Shown here piece after piece: positions 1-8,264 of a stretch of DNA of 39,213 bases. Made by a program: the position numbers and the translations under genes. Under the pieces are notes generated by a model. It saw nothing but the letters and a program-made list of their open reading frames with translations, was not told the DNA's origin and ran no database searches. Origin of the DNA: Sulfobacillus benefaciens (GTDB lineage Bacteria; Bacillota; Sulfobacillia; Sulfobacillales; Sulfobacillaceae); assembly GCA_003023725.1 (NCBI GenBank), contig PXYT01000047.1, forward strand, positions 1 to 39,213. Reading direction: 5' to 3'. Within the stretch, counting starts at the first letter, position 1. Each line of letters begins with the position of its first letter.

Positions 1-302
1 CGCTCCTTTGTTAGAGTTGCCCAACGAAGCATAGCAAGACGCAGAGCCGTTGTCCAGCATAACCGTCCTATTCGTACGTTAAAATTTCAGGCCTCCTAAT
101 TCTGTGTCCGAGCCTAATCGCGGCTGTGTGACAACATCTCGCAGTCGGCTGCCAAAGATGGTCCAGCGGCTTTAATCAATGCCGTGGTCCTACATGGAGC
201 TGAACCAGATCCCCTATATAGTGGAAAAATTCGCTTATTGCTTATGTTGAAGAATATCTCACCTCAAATGTCGGAAGTGTCGCGATTGTGCCGCAACGGT
301 TT
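1..302. other. Left edge, no confident gene
   Basis: A plus-strand reading frame enters from the left edge and stops at a TAA at 97-99. Its visible 32 residues are basic (RSFVRVAQRSIARRRAVV...) and I do not recognise them; it could be the tail of a transposase or chance. From 100 to 302 I see no coding signal, RNA gene or clear terminator for the regulator gene that ends at 303. Confidence 0.2.
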
Positions 303-1085
303 TCAATATTTTGTGATCTTGTGCTGGTAGAGGCGTTGGAAGACCTGGCGGTAATCTCGGGGAGCTTGTCCCTCGATTCGGCGAAAAGCCGTGGCAAAAT
401 AGCTGCCGCTGCCAAAGCCCGTCTGTTGTGCAATAACTTCGATCGGAATATCTGTCGTTCGCAATAACTCCTTAGCGTGATCGAGACGAATTGTCGTGAC
501 GAATTCCACGAAAGTGACCCCGGTTTCCATTTTAAAGAGGCGGCTGAAATATGAAGGGCTGAGATAAACCCGGGCGGCGGCGCCGGAAACAGTCAGCGGT
601 TCTTGATAATGTTCTTTCACATAATTGAGCACATTCTCAATAGGGTGATCTATAGAGCGGGGACGGGTCTTATCATGAATCCCGGGCATCTTGGAGAATG
701 AATACAGACGAACATGGACCAAGCGTTCCATGAGAGAAAATAATTCGGAACGCAGCACCGGTTTTAACAGATATCCGCTTACTCCGCCGTTAATGGCTTC
801 ATAGACCAAATCGAACATTTTGAGCTGAGTGACGATGATGGCCAGGACGCCCGGCGCCACCCACAAGGCCTGACGCTGGAAATGGTTGCCGTGGTTGTCG
901 GGCAGAGAAGGGTCGAAGAAGAGAAAGGTCGGGCAATGCCGGCGCAGAGCCCTTATTCCCTGTTCGCCGCTATGACATTCCACGACTGAAAGCGGTCCCA
1001 AGGGACTGGATTCGAGCATGGCCCGCAATTCACTGCGGGCGTAAGGGTCATCGTCAACGATGACAACGTCGGACAGAATTATCAC
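303..1085 (-). CDS. Response regulator with receiver and AraC-type HTH domains
   Basis: Cytoplasmic two-component regulator of the YesN layout, 260 aa. The N-terminal receiver (about 5-125) has the acidic pocket D11-D13, phosphoacceptor D58 (LFFDPSLPD), T86 and K108 (LLKPV). The C-terminal AraC/XylS DNA-binding region (about 150-250) has two helix-turn-helix units and the signature GFGSGSYFATAFRR near the end. The first codon is GTG at 1085, where the SD-like AGAGGG runs into it; an internal CTG a few codons later has better spacing, so the exact start is uncertain. It lies 17 bp downstream of, and co-directional with, the acyl-CoA ligase, so it is probably in the same transcript. No sensor kinase is in the window. 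Role inferred: control of the neighbouring ligase or related catabolic genes. Confidence 0.9.
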   Translation of the reverse strand: MIILSDVVIVDDDPYARSELRAMLESSPLGPLSVVECHSGEQGIRALRRHCPTFLFFDPSLPDNHGNHFQRQALWVAPGVLAIIVTQLKMFDLVYEAINGGVSGYLLKPVLRSELFSLMERLVHVRLYSFSKMPGIHDKTRPRSIDHPIENVLNYVKEHYQEPLTVSGAAARVYLSPSYFSRLFKMETGVTFVEFVTTIRLDHAKELLRTTDIPIEVIAQQTGFGSGSYFATAFRRIEGQAPRDYRQVFQRLYQHKITKY

Positions 1086-1102
1086 CCTCTTTTCCCGTGT
1101 GT

Positions 1103-2623
1103 TCAGACGATTCCTTCCAGATTCTGCAGCTCCCGCCGAAGCACTTTGCCCACAGGTGTTTTGGGAATTCTACGCACAAACTGATACTTCCTTGGACGGG
1201 CCAAAAGAGCCAAGTCCGGCTCGGTTTTGCAAAATGAATCGAGTTCTTGTGCAGTGAGACCCGCCTTTGCCGGTACGATGTAAGCCACAACGATCTGTCC
1301 CCAGCGAGCGTCGGGTTCACCCGTAACTGCCGCTTCCAACACCTTCGGATGCCGAATCAGCACATCTTCGACTTGTGCCGGTATGATATGTTCCCCGCCG
1401 GAAATAATCATTTCGTCCACGCGTCCGACAACAAACAGATCCTCCTCTTGGTCCACATAGCCCAAGTCACCGGTATGATACCACCCGTCTTGCAGTACCG
1501 CCTCGGTTAAATCGGGCCGCTGCCAATAGCCCTGAAAAGCTTCGGGAGAGGTCTGCACCCAGATCTCACCAATTTCCCCGGCCCCAAGCTTTTCTTGGGG
1601 ATGGGAGAGGTTGACCAGTTTGATGTGCCTGTCCGGTCCTGGTTTCCCAGCGCAGCCGGGTTTACCTGACAAGATGTCGTGGACGGTGTGTGTGTAGATT
1701 TCGGTGCTGCCGTAATGATTGCCGAAGAGGTAAAGATGCGGGCCAAATATTTCCAGGCACTCCTGAATCAGTTCCTCACTCATCGCCGCTCCGGCATACC
1801 CGAGTTTATGAACAGAAGAAACGTCCATGCCTTGTGCATAAGCTCTCAAAAGAGCATGGTACATGGTCGGGATCATATACAGAGCATCCACCTTTTCCCG
1901 AGCAATCTGGGCCAAGGACAAATCGGCATTAAATTCCGGGCTTATCACATAACGGCCGTTTAACATAGTGACGGCCACAAGGGCATGAAGGCCCATCGTA
2001 TGGTAGAGCGGCATAGTACCCATGAGGCATTCATAACGGCTATAGCGATTTTGAGCAATGTGGGCGAGAGCGCCAGCGAGGACATTTTGATGGGACCGAG
2101 GTACCCCCTTAGGTCTGCCGGTGGTGCCGGAAGTGTAAAGGATCACGGCGGTGTCTTTTTCGGATATGGCGTGGGGATTGATGGGATCTCCATCTTTTGA
2201 AATTGAAACCAGTTCATGGTAGCTAATGTCGGCCCATGAATCATCCCGGGCGATGACGAGGGGGGATCGGTCGGCCGATAAGGATTTTATATCGAAAAAC
2301 GGCAACTTTTCATAGATCACCGCTCTGGGTTCCGCATCACGAAGACAGTGTCCGACATCCGCCGGAGACAAATGATAGTTAAGGGGAACGAATATGGCTC
2401 CGATTTTCTGGGTTGCCCATAATGAGACGATAGCTTCCTTCCTGTTTTTGAGGAGAATGGCCACACGGTCCTTCGCCTTAATGCCCATGATTTGAAAAGA
2501 AGCGGCGAGGTGCTGACTCTCGTTATCGATTTCTTGGTAGGTATACCGGGCATCGGGCTCTATCAGCGCCATACCGTGTGGATCCCTGGCCGCTGCATTC
2601 TCCCAAATGTGTCGCAGGTCCAA
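1103..2623 (-). CDS. AMP-dependent acyl-CoA synthetase (ligase)
   Basis: Member of the ANL adenylating superfamily: carboxylate + ATP + CoA gives acyl-CoA + AMP + PPi. Visible motifs in order are the P-loop-like YTSGTTGRPKG, the A5 motif YGSTE, GWYHTGDLGYVD, the hinge GRVDEMIISGGEHI, and the C-terminal catalytic lysine in PKTPVGKVLRREL. I place the start at a TTG at 2623, preceded 9 nt upstream by a strong AAAGGGGG; this gives 506 aa, normal for the family. The ATG at 2713 would add 30 residues unlike the family and lacks a ribosome site. The chain is full length, so it is probably active. The substrate (fatty, aromatic or dicarboxylic acid) cannot be told from sequence. It is co-transcribed with the receiver/AraC regulator and stands apart from the acyl-CoA block at 8-17 kb, which it could feed. 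Confidence 0.9.
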   Translation of the reverse strand: MDLRHIWENAAARDPHGMALIEPDARYTYQEIDNESQHLAASFQIMGIKAKDRVAILLKNRKEAIVSLWATQKIGAIFVPLNYHLSPADVGHCLRDAEPRAVIYEKLPFFDIKSLSADRSPLVIARDDSWADISYHELVSISKDGDPINPHAISEKDTAVILYTSGTTGRPKGVPRSHQNVLAGALAHIAQNRYSRYECLMGTMPLYHTMGLHALVAVTMLNGRYVISPEFNADLSLAQIAREKVDALYMIPTMYHALLRAYAQGMDVSSVHKLGYAGAAMSEELIQECLEIFGPHLYLFGNHYGSTEIYTHTVHDILSGKPGCAGKPGPDRHIKLVNLSHPQEKLGAGEIGEIWVQTSPEAFQGYWQRPDLTEAVLQDGWYHTGDLGYVDQEEDLFVVGRVDEMIISGGEHIIPAQVEDVLIRHPKVLEAAVTGEPDARWGQIVVAYIVPAKAGLTAQELDSFCKTEPDLALLARPRKYQFVRRIPKTPVGKVLRRELQNLEGIV

Positions 2624-2962
2624 TTTGTCCGACCCCCTTTTACCCCTTTCAATTGTTGTATACGCCACAAAAAATACGGATGTTGCATGCTTAGAAAGTT
2701 GATAGCCAAGCAATGTTCAGCCTGCGGCCATCAAAAACGAAGCCAAATTGACAAATTTTCGCGTAGATAGTTGCCGTTATTGTGATTACAATGTTCCGCC
2801 TAAAGCGGGTTCCGGTCAACATCCATTTTTATCGTTTCCCGTCCCTTCTTGATGCACTGACATCCGGCATATTTCTGTGAGACAGTCTTAAACGGAACCA
2901 TGCTTTCGGCTGGGCCTACACAAACCCTGTCTGTCTAGGCTCTACAATGGTAAAACATAGAC

Positions 2963-3565
2963 ATGGAGAAATACTTATCCATCGGCAAGGCGGTAAAGAT
3001 TCTGGCAGTCACGCCCAAGACCTTGCGACGATGGGAACTTGCCAAAGCCATTCAATCAAACAGAACGCACCCCCACGGGATGTCGTCGCAGTCGCTCCGC
3101 GGAGATTATCCATCCTCACCAAACACCCAGTGGGACTCGGACGGCGATGCGTGATCTATGCTTGGGTGTCGGCAAAACGATCCCCTGACGGCAACTTCGA
3201 TCGGCAGCGTAATCGGCTCCTCGATGAGGCGCAGAAACGTGACCATGATCCGGTCTTGGTTGTCACCGAGCAGGCTTCCGCATTAATGACAAGCGATCCG
3301 GTCTCTAACGCGTGTTGCGATTAGCAGAGAAAAGAGGGTTTGATGTCTTGCTCATCGATCGAATGTCCGGATCGGTTGGCCCGCTTTGGTTGCCGTTACC
3401 TTGCCGAATATCTGCGGGCCTTTGATGTGTGAGCGGAAATCGTTTAGACCTCTCACATCCTTTGAAGAAGAATTGACCCGCGACTCCTCACCATCCTGAC
3501 GGTGTTCTCCGGTAGGTTCTATGGTAGAAGGAGTAAGAGATTCCGCAAGAAATCACAGACCATTC
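2963..3565 (+). pseudogene. IS607-type serine recombinase (tnpA) relic
   Basis: Broken transposase of an IS607-family element. The MerR-like HTH begins at the ATG at 2963 (MEKYLSIGKAVKILAV...TLRRWE). The resolvase domain continues in another frame with CVIYAWVSAKRSPDGN, NFDRQRNRLLDEA and VVTEQAS (catalytic Ser region in AWVS). It then moves through RLAEKRGFDVLLI to PDRLARFGCRYLAEYLRAF and ends in LTILTVFSGRFYGRRSKRF near 3560. At least four frame changes and several stops separate these blocks, so it cannot be active. A tnpB partner normally follows; only a doubtful short reading frame (3604-3711) is seen, so the element is probably truncated. It lies directly upstream of the nif relic and may have helped break it. 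Confidence 0.8.
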
Positions 3566-3684
3566 ACAAGCACAACGACAGGAAAGAGTGTAAATTCTAT
3601 AGCCATGAAGACGATCACACTGGGCGTCGATAAGAACATCCACATGATCAAACCGGAAATCCATCCGAGAGACGCAAGTCCTAT

Positions 3685-4059
3685 ATGCGTCTGCGGTTTG
3701 AGTCAGCTGTAGACACCACTGAAGTGTTTGCCGTCTATGATGGTACCTCTGAAGACTTTTCTTTGTTGGAAGTGCAGGATGTTCCTAAACTTGAGAACAG
3801 ACGACAAGATATGCACCGGGCAGATATTATTCTCGATTGCTATATGTTGAACGTAGCCAACATCGGCGGGAGTGCTGAGGCAAAGGTAACCCGAGCCTGC
3901 GTTCACCCCGTAAAATCGCGAGGAGATCCCACTATCGTATCGGTGTTGGAGAAGTTGCAGTCAGTCGTGCAGGGCACAACACTTCCCTGGCTGCATAAGT
4001 TCCTCACGACAAGAGTGAAACCGCGTCGACTGGGAACTTTTAAACCAAACAGAGCGTAA
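3685..4059 (+). pseudogene. nifX: nifX-like FeMo-cofactor binding protein relic
   Basis: Dinitrogenase iron-molybdenum cofactor carrier (NifX/NafY family), which shuttles NifB-co or FeMo-co during nitrogenase maturation. The open frame of 124 aa shows FAVYDGTSEDFSLLEV, then VANIGGSAEAKVTRACVHPV, then VSVLEKLQSVVQGTTLPWL. These blocks run in the order and spacing typical of NifX, including the C-terminal VLEKLQ-x-V-x-G-x-x-x-PWL motif. The N-terminus is degenerate: the usual MKIAFA...D-x-HFG segment has shrunk to MRLRFESAVDT. That argues for a decayed gene even though the rest is open. It is followed by a possible DUF269 relic and by a nifW relic, which matches the usual nifX-DUF269 order. I am fairly sure of the family and less sure of inactivity. 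Confidence 0.72.
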
Positions 4060-4080
4060 AGAGATTAAGAGAGAATATTT

Positions 4081-4440
4081 ATGGACGAATCCCCCACCAC
4101 CCTGCCGTCCTTTACGGCCACCCTAATCTCCCAAATCTTCGCCGAGGATCCTTACGGCGAGCGACACGGCTCTATTGAAAAGTATCCGGAAGCAGCCAGA
4201 GACCGAACTCTCAAGGGCGCAAGGATCCTTCACCACCCAAAACCTGGCAGGGACCGGTGGACGAGAGAGGTCTTCCACACGCGAACGGGTCCAGGCTTTT
4301 CACAAACGCCCGTTAACTGGAAGTTCCGTGTATCACGCCATCCTCAGCAGTAGGGACCAGGGCCCAAATAACGTGGCAGAGCGTTTCGTCATCGTTTCAT
4401 CCTATCCCGGAGCACATGATGGAAGAACGGTTGTGGGAAC
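4081..4440 (+). pseudogene. Possible NifX-associated (DUF269) gene relic
   Basis: An ATG at 4081, 21 bp after the nifX relic, opens a frame beginning MDESPTTLPSFTATLISQIF followed by AEDPYGE. This resembles the N-terminus of DUF269 'NifX-associated nitrogen fixation' proteins (a short leader, then F-x-x-x-L-x-x-Q-x-x-A-E-D-x-YG). Downstream the similarity dissolves. Plausible coding pieces switch to another frame (GSSVYHAILSSRDQG, NNVAERFVIVSSYPG), and no domain is complete. The assignment leans on position between nifX and nifW and is tentative; it could be unrelated debris. Confidence 0.35.
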
Positions 4441-4526
4441 TTGGGAACTTTGATGCCTACCGGCACACCCAACAATGACAGGGCTCAGGTTAGTGAAAGA
4501 AAACGAATTTGGAAGGAAGTAGTAGA

Positions 4527-4884
4527 ATGTCCATGGCAAAGAGCTGGGAGACATTGTCCTTGCTAGAAGATTTTTGCAGTTTTTCGCTGTTCCCTATGGT
4601 TCCCGGGTGATCAACGTTAACCGTTTCCATACCATCTCAACCGTCTCCATAGCATGAAGAAGTTCTCGGTTCGGATGCAGGAGATAAATGAGTCAATGCT
4701 TAACGAAAGTGAGCGAATGCACGCCTAGCGAGATGCCGTAGTCAAGGTTTACGACAATTTTCTGACATTCTCCGCCATTGAGAAACGATTCTTCAAAGTC
4801 CAACAGCAGTATGGATCCAAACCGGTTCAGTTTCTCAGTATCCTTGCGCTCATTGGCGATGAGGAAGAAAATCAAGAGCAATAA
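4527..4884 (+). pseudogene. nifW: nifW (nitrogenase-stabilising protein) relic
   Basis: NifW is a small protein (about 100-120 aa) that protects or stabilises MoFe nitrogenase. Three frames are needed to read it. The first, from the ATG at 4527, is MSMAKSWETLSLLEDFCSF. The second contains FFAVPYGSRVINVNRFHTIS, the NifW hallmark F-F-x-V-x-Y/F-x-x-x-V-(V/I)-NVNR-x-H. The third, from the ATG at 4654, has an in-frame TAG at 4726-4728 and then RDAVVKVYDNFLTFSAIEKR, FFKVQQQ and QFLSILALIGDEEE. Total length, block order and C-terminal E-K-x-F-K-V match the family. The gene is dead from two frame changes plus an amber codon. With nifX upstream it marks a lost nitrogen-fixation cluster. Confidence 0.7.
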
Positions 4885-5424
4885 CTTTGTCCCGCACGAC
4901 GCCCGATATCACATTTTCGAAGAAGGATTGGCGAGCAAGTGGCGAGTCAAACGCGACTTCCCCGGTTTCTTGGGACCAAGAAATTCTTGGACCTCGTCGG
5001 GACCAGGATAATCTTTTGGCATAACAGCAGAGTTTTGACTTCGCCGATGCTGTATCTTCGGAGCAGAACGCCCGGGAAGTAAACGATGTCCTCCTTGCCG
5101 CCTCGGATGCAAAGTGACTCCTATCCACGCGGGATTCATTGAATACGCCATACCTGGCGTGCTCAATTCGCATGTACCCGCGACAAGAAGATGAGCGTCG
5201 ACACGTGCGCCATGGCGCACCATATCCATACCACATGGACCGATGGCGCAGGCCATATGGCTTGAGAGCTCTGCCATTAAGCCCCAGAGCGGGAATTCCA
5301 TTGTCCTGTCAAGATACTCCGTGTGGTCGCTGATTGTCTTAAACATTTGCACCATACTGGAATTGGTTCCACAGCTTCCATCACTTTCATGTTTTCCTTA
5401 TCCAAGAAGGGAAGCGGATCAATC
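4885..5424. other. Unassigned stretch with one unrecognised minus-strand ORF
   Basis: The longest open frame is on the minus strand at 4909-5355 (148 aa, no obvious SD). Its first half (HTEYLDRTMEFPLWGLMAEL, ACAIGPCGMDMVRHGA, LLVAGTCELSTPGMAYSMNP) reads like real protein, and its second half is basic and irregular. I do not recognise a family. It may be a relic, and the plus strand also has short open frames here. No RNA gene or repeat is evident. Confidence 0.2.
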
Positions 5425-6000
5425 ATGTTTATCGACTTTCTGGGCGTTATGCTGGTGAACTTGACGGCGGGGTTGGCTCTCTTAGCCCATTATCTCTATA
5501 TCAATCCGGAACCCGGAGCACGCCGAAGTTGGGCAGCAGGATTTTTTGCTGCCGGTCTCTTAGGGTTTGTCACCGCCTTCGTGATGGTGATCACCTGGCC
5601 TTTGCCCGGTTCTTACAACCTCGTGTTTGGCGAACCCGCCTTGTTTCTCAGTACGGCCTTTCTCGCTGCCGCCGTCACCTTAGCTTTCCAATGGGAACCC
5701 TTGATTCCCGCTTTATATGGTGTGTTTGGCGGCATCATGGCGATTGTCATCGGGCTGCGGATTTGGGATCTCGGATTAACCAAAGCCCCTCTTCTGGCGG
5801 GACTGGGTTACGTCCTGGTCGGTCTTGGCGGCGTCTTGACCGCTCCTGCTTTGCAGTGGCGCAAGATTCGCTGGCTGACCGTCGTCACTGCCGTGATTTT
5901 GGGTATTGCCGCTTTGATCTGGGCCGTTACTGGGTATGAGGCCGTGTGGGGTCATATTCTGGACTTTGCCAAATACCTGCCGGCGACCATGCACAAATAA
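5425..6000 (+). CDS. DUF981 family membrane protein
   Basis: Predicted integral membrane protein of about 191 aa with six or seven hydrophobic segments. It starts with FIDFLGVMLVNLTAGLALLA and contains a conserved-looking VITWPLPGSYNLVFGEPALF loop, as in the DUF981 proteins of acidophilic bacteria and archaea. I use the ATG at 5425, preceded by AAGAAGGGAAGCGGA; an upstream GTG frame at 5323 adds 34 unlike residues. DUF981 proteins have no proven function but are often found near respiratory genes in acidophiles (recalled, not checked). Here it sits alone between decayed regions, and its intact frame suggests it is still under selection. Confidence 0.8.
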   Translation: MFIDFLGVMLVNLTAGLALLAHYLYINPEPGARRSWAAGFFAAGLLGFVTAFVMVITWPLPGSYNLVFGEPALFLSTAFLAAAVTLAFQWEPLIPALYGVFGGIMAIVIGLRIWDLGLTKAPLLAGLGYVLVGLGGVLTAPALQWRKIRWLTVVTAVILGIAALIWAVTGYEAVWGHILDFAKYLPATMHK

Positions 6001-6139
6001 AATAAGAGCTCTTCGGCGGGACAAAAGAGCGAGGGTAGGCGTTCCTCTGTTAATTGGGAAATGAGGAGGTGGGATCCTGTGACGGATCGAAATAGGGCAG
6101 CCATTACACCCTTCGGCATCGCGATGCGGGCATCAAAAC

Positions 6140-6735
6140 GACATCGAGGACGTGGAAGTGCAGGCCAACTTCCGGAACACGCCGGATTTTGTTGTGCGCT
6201 GCCACGGGATGCTCACCCCCCTTCTCGTCCGTGTTTCTGTCCCGCCTGTTCGGTTCGTGGAATAATATTACGGTCGCCGCTATTCTAACTCCTCCCCGGT
6301 TGACTCTGGATGCGGCCCGAGCATGGCGGCAGGCGGCCATCCTCAACCATTGGTTCGGGTTCTGAATGATGGCGTTGAGAATGGACGCGTCTTAACCAGT
6401 CTGAAGCTGGGTGTCGTCGCCTCGTCGTTGTCCGCGCAAGATGCGGGGTTGGTTCATCTCCTGCATCTTGCAGGTTGCTGGGTTCGCGTCATGGATGTGT
6501 CCTAGAGCTATCAGGCACTTCACACGAAGGACAGCTGGCTGTCTCTGGGTCCTTTGGACTGGATGGTGTGGGATCTTTTGGCTCAACACGGCACCAATGC
6601 CCAAATTGCACGGCATCTAGGCATCGCCGAATCCCGTGCCAAACGCCGTGTGCGGGTGATCTGTCAGGCTCTTGGGCATCGTCGGGTTCAAGCCGGGAAA
6701 CACTGTCAATTCTTGATCCCTGGCGTAAACCGGAA
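6140..6735 (+). pseudogene. NarL/LuxR-type response regulator relic
   Basis: Scattered frames spell a broken two-component regulator. A receiver-like part reads DIEDVEVQANFRNTPDFVVR, followed in another frame by LTLDAARAWRQAAILNHW. A linker reads VVASSLSAQDAGLVHLLHLA, which resembles the receiver alpha4 area. The LuxR/GerE helix-turn-helix is the best-kept piece: MVWDLLAQHGTNAQIARHLG, then IAESRAKRRVRVICQALG, ending near QFLIPGVN. Several stops and frame changes lie between the blocks and no start codon or phosphoacceptor Asp can be assigned, so the gene is not functional. Confidence 0.6.
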
Positions 6736-6969
6736 GAACAGGGGGTCCATCCGTTCAGTGATGATCCGGAAGGGCCACGCCGACCCCGGGGAAGAGGATA
6801 AAGAGTTTTCGTCAGGTTCGCAGCGGTCGATCCCGCGACACCATCATTGTGGGAAAATCTCTTCCCTGTTCTGGCTGGGTAGGGGCTTTCCACGGGATCA
6901 GAAAGTCTCAAAAGTTCACCTCGTGGTGCGTCCGTTGTACTCAGGGATTAGGAAGAAGGTGAACCGTTC

Positions 6970-7260
6970 GTGAACAGAATCGAGATGTTGATATTTCTCT
7001 TGGGGTTATTCGTGTTGGGCATGGGGGTTCTGTGGGGCGTCCGCCGAACATTCCATGTGCACTGGGCATCCCGGCCCCGTTCGGCTGTCTCTCATCAATC
7101 CGCGCTATGCTTCGATACCCGCCGAATCCACTGGGTCTGGCGTTCCGGCCGAGGTCTATGGCGCGTGTTTCCCTCTCGCGGACGTCAGGGACCACGAAAG
7201 AGAGCTTCGAAAAGAGGGACTGAATCTCAGACTTCAGACTTCAGACACCGGATAAAATGA
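6970..7260 (+). CDS. Short unassigned ORF with N-terminal membrane segment
   Basis: An open frame of 96 aa begins with a plausible membrane helix (MLIFLLGLFVLGMGVLWGV) and continues into a very basic, compositionally odd tail. A second open frame in the same stretch (RLSLINPRYASIPAESTGSG, ending DHERELRKEGLNLRLQT) looks more protein-like after the helix. A frameshift near 7060-7100 could therefore join the helix to that tail. I recognise no family. It may be a relic. Confidence 0.25.
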   Translation: MNRIEMLIFLLGLFVLGMGVLWGVRRTFHVHWASRPRSAVSHQSALCFDTRRIHWVWRSGRGLWRVFPSRGRQGPRKRASKRGTESQTSDFRHRIK

Positions 7261-7261
7261 G

Positions 7262-7643
7262 ATGCCGTACACCCTCTACGAACGAGAAGGCTTACCGTGT
7301 GTGAGGCAATCCCCGGGAACAAGCGCTAAGTTCTCTTGCTGGCATCACACCGCCGTAAATGGTCTCGGCGAAGTGGCGACGATGGCGAGCACATTTTCCG
7401 ACCCATGTGACTCACGGGGAAAGCTTCGAGAAGGGGCTTGTGAGTGTCCGAACGGGCCTGGGCAAAGAGATTCGAGAGGATTAAGCGGCATAAGAATAGA
7501 ATTTGGCGGATCGCCGAGTCCAAACGGACTCACCCTGCCGGACTATCTGCCAACAATCACGGACCCCATGGACCTGGTACGCCGCCCTCATCGTGATAAC
7601 ATGATGATGACGGGATTCACCAATAAGAAGGGGTGTGAGATTC
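7262..7643. other. Decayed stretch, possible aldehyde-dehydrogenase N-terminal debris
   Basis: A long plus frame (7262-7804) overlaps the better-supported gene at 7644 and is probably not real. Pieces in two frames (TFSDPCDSRGKLREG; GLVSVRTGLGKEIRED) faintly resemble the N-terminal region of 1-pyrroline-5-carboxylate dehydrogenases (F-S-D-P...L-x-x-V-R-x-x-L-G). I treat this as a weak guess. Confidence 0.15.
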
Positions 7644-8102
7644 ATGAATACGCCACGGCTCGTAGATGCCACAAATGTCGGTACCGAGCGTATCCGCAGA
7701 ATTCAGAGGTTGCGGCTGTCCTTGGTGTTTTTTGCTCTCTTGGATGTGGCCGCGCACTTATTCGCCTCACCCGGCGCCACACCGATTGTGTCCTACTGGA
7801 TTGACATTGAAACAGCAACCTACGGGTTGATTGCCATCGTCTATCTCTTGGGCCTCCGCCGGTTTTACGGACCGCCGATTCTCTTCACGGCTTACAATCT
7901 GTTCATGTATTTCCTCTCGGGTTTGACGGCCTTGCCCTTCGGGATTAGTAAAGCTCCTTTAGCCGGTCATATCCAATTTCTCGCCTACTCCTTTGGCCGG
8001 GGATTTTCCTTAGTTCCGTGGCTCTATCTGCTGATTGTGGGCATCATCATGCTCAAAGCGGACAAAGGAAGCCAGTTAAATGATCTGCTGAAAAAGAGTT
8101 AA
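7644..8102 (+). CDS. Small four-helix membrane protein, unknown function
   Basis: 152 aa from the ATG at 7644, chosen because AAGAAGGGG lies 10 nt upstream; an in-frame GTG three codons earlier is less well placed. After a charged N-terminus (about 20 aa) there are four hydrophobic segments: LSLVFFALLDVAAHLFA, then around TATYGLIAIVYLLGL, around LFTAYNLFMYFLSGLTAL, and VPWLYLLIVGIIMLKA. A short basic tail ends KKS. No family is recognised. The frame is clean between two degraded regions, so it is probably expressed. It points towards the converging acyl-CoA dehydrogenase operon. Confidence 0.65.
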   Translation: MNTPRLVDATNVGTERIRRIQRLRLSLVFFALLDVAAHLFASPGATPIVSYWIDIETATYGLIAIVYLLGLRRFYGPPILFTAYNLFMYFLSGLTALPFGISKAPLAGHIQFLAYSFGRGFSLVPWLYLLIVGIIMLKADKGSQLNDLLKKS

Positions 8103-8264
8103 AAGGGAACGGGATCCTGGTGACACCGATCAGATGCGTGACCAAACGGTATAGGGTAGCGCATACCACGCGCTTCGTATATCGTTTGTTCTAAGAGATC
8201 TCCTTTTTACCGGCGGAATATTCAACAGCGTCCATCAAGCAGAAAAATAATCATCGGCTTTTCG

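Noticed and set aside
3604-3711. tnpB start of the IS607 element
   Set aside because: Position fits, but the short reading frame (KTITLGVDKNIHMIKPEIHP) gives no TnpB motif, and nifX sequence begins immediately afterwards.
7262-7804. 180-aa plus-strand ORF
   Set aside because: It overlaps the 7644-8102 membrane protein, which has a proper ribosome site and membrane helices. Its own composition is irregular and it matches no family.
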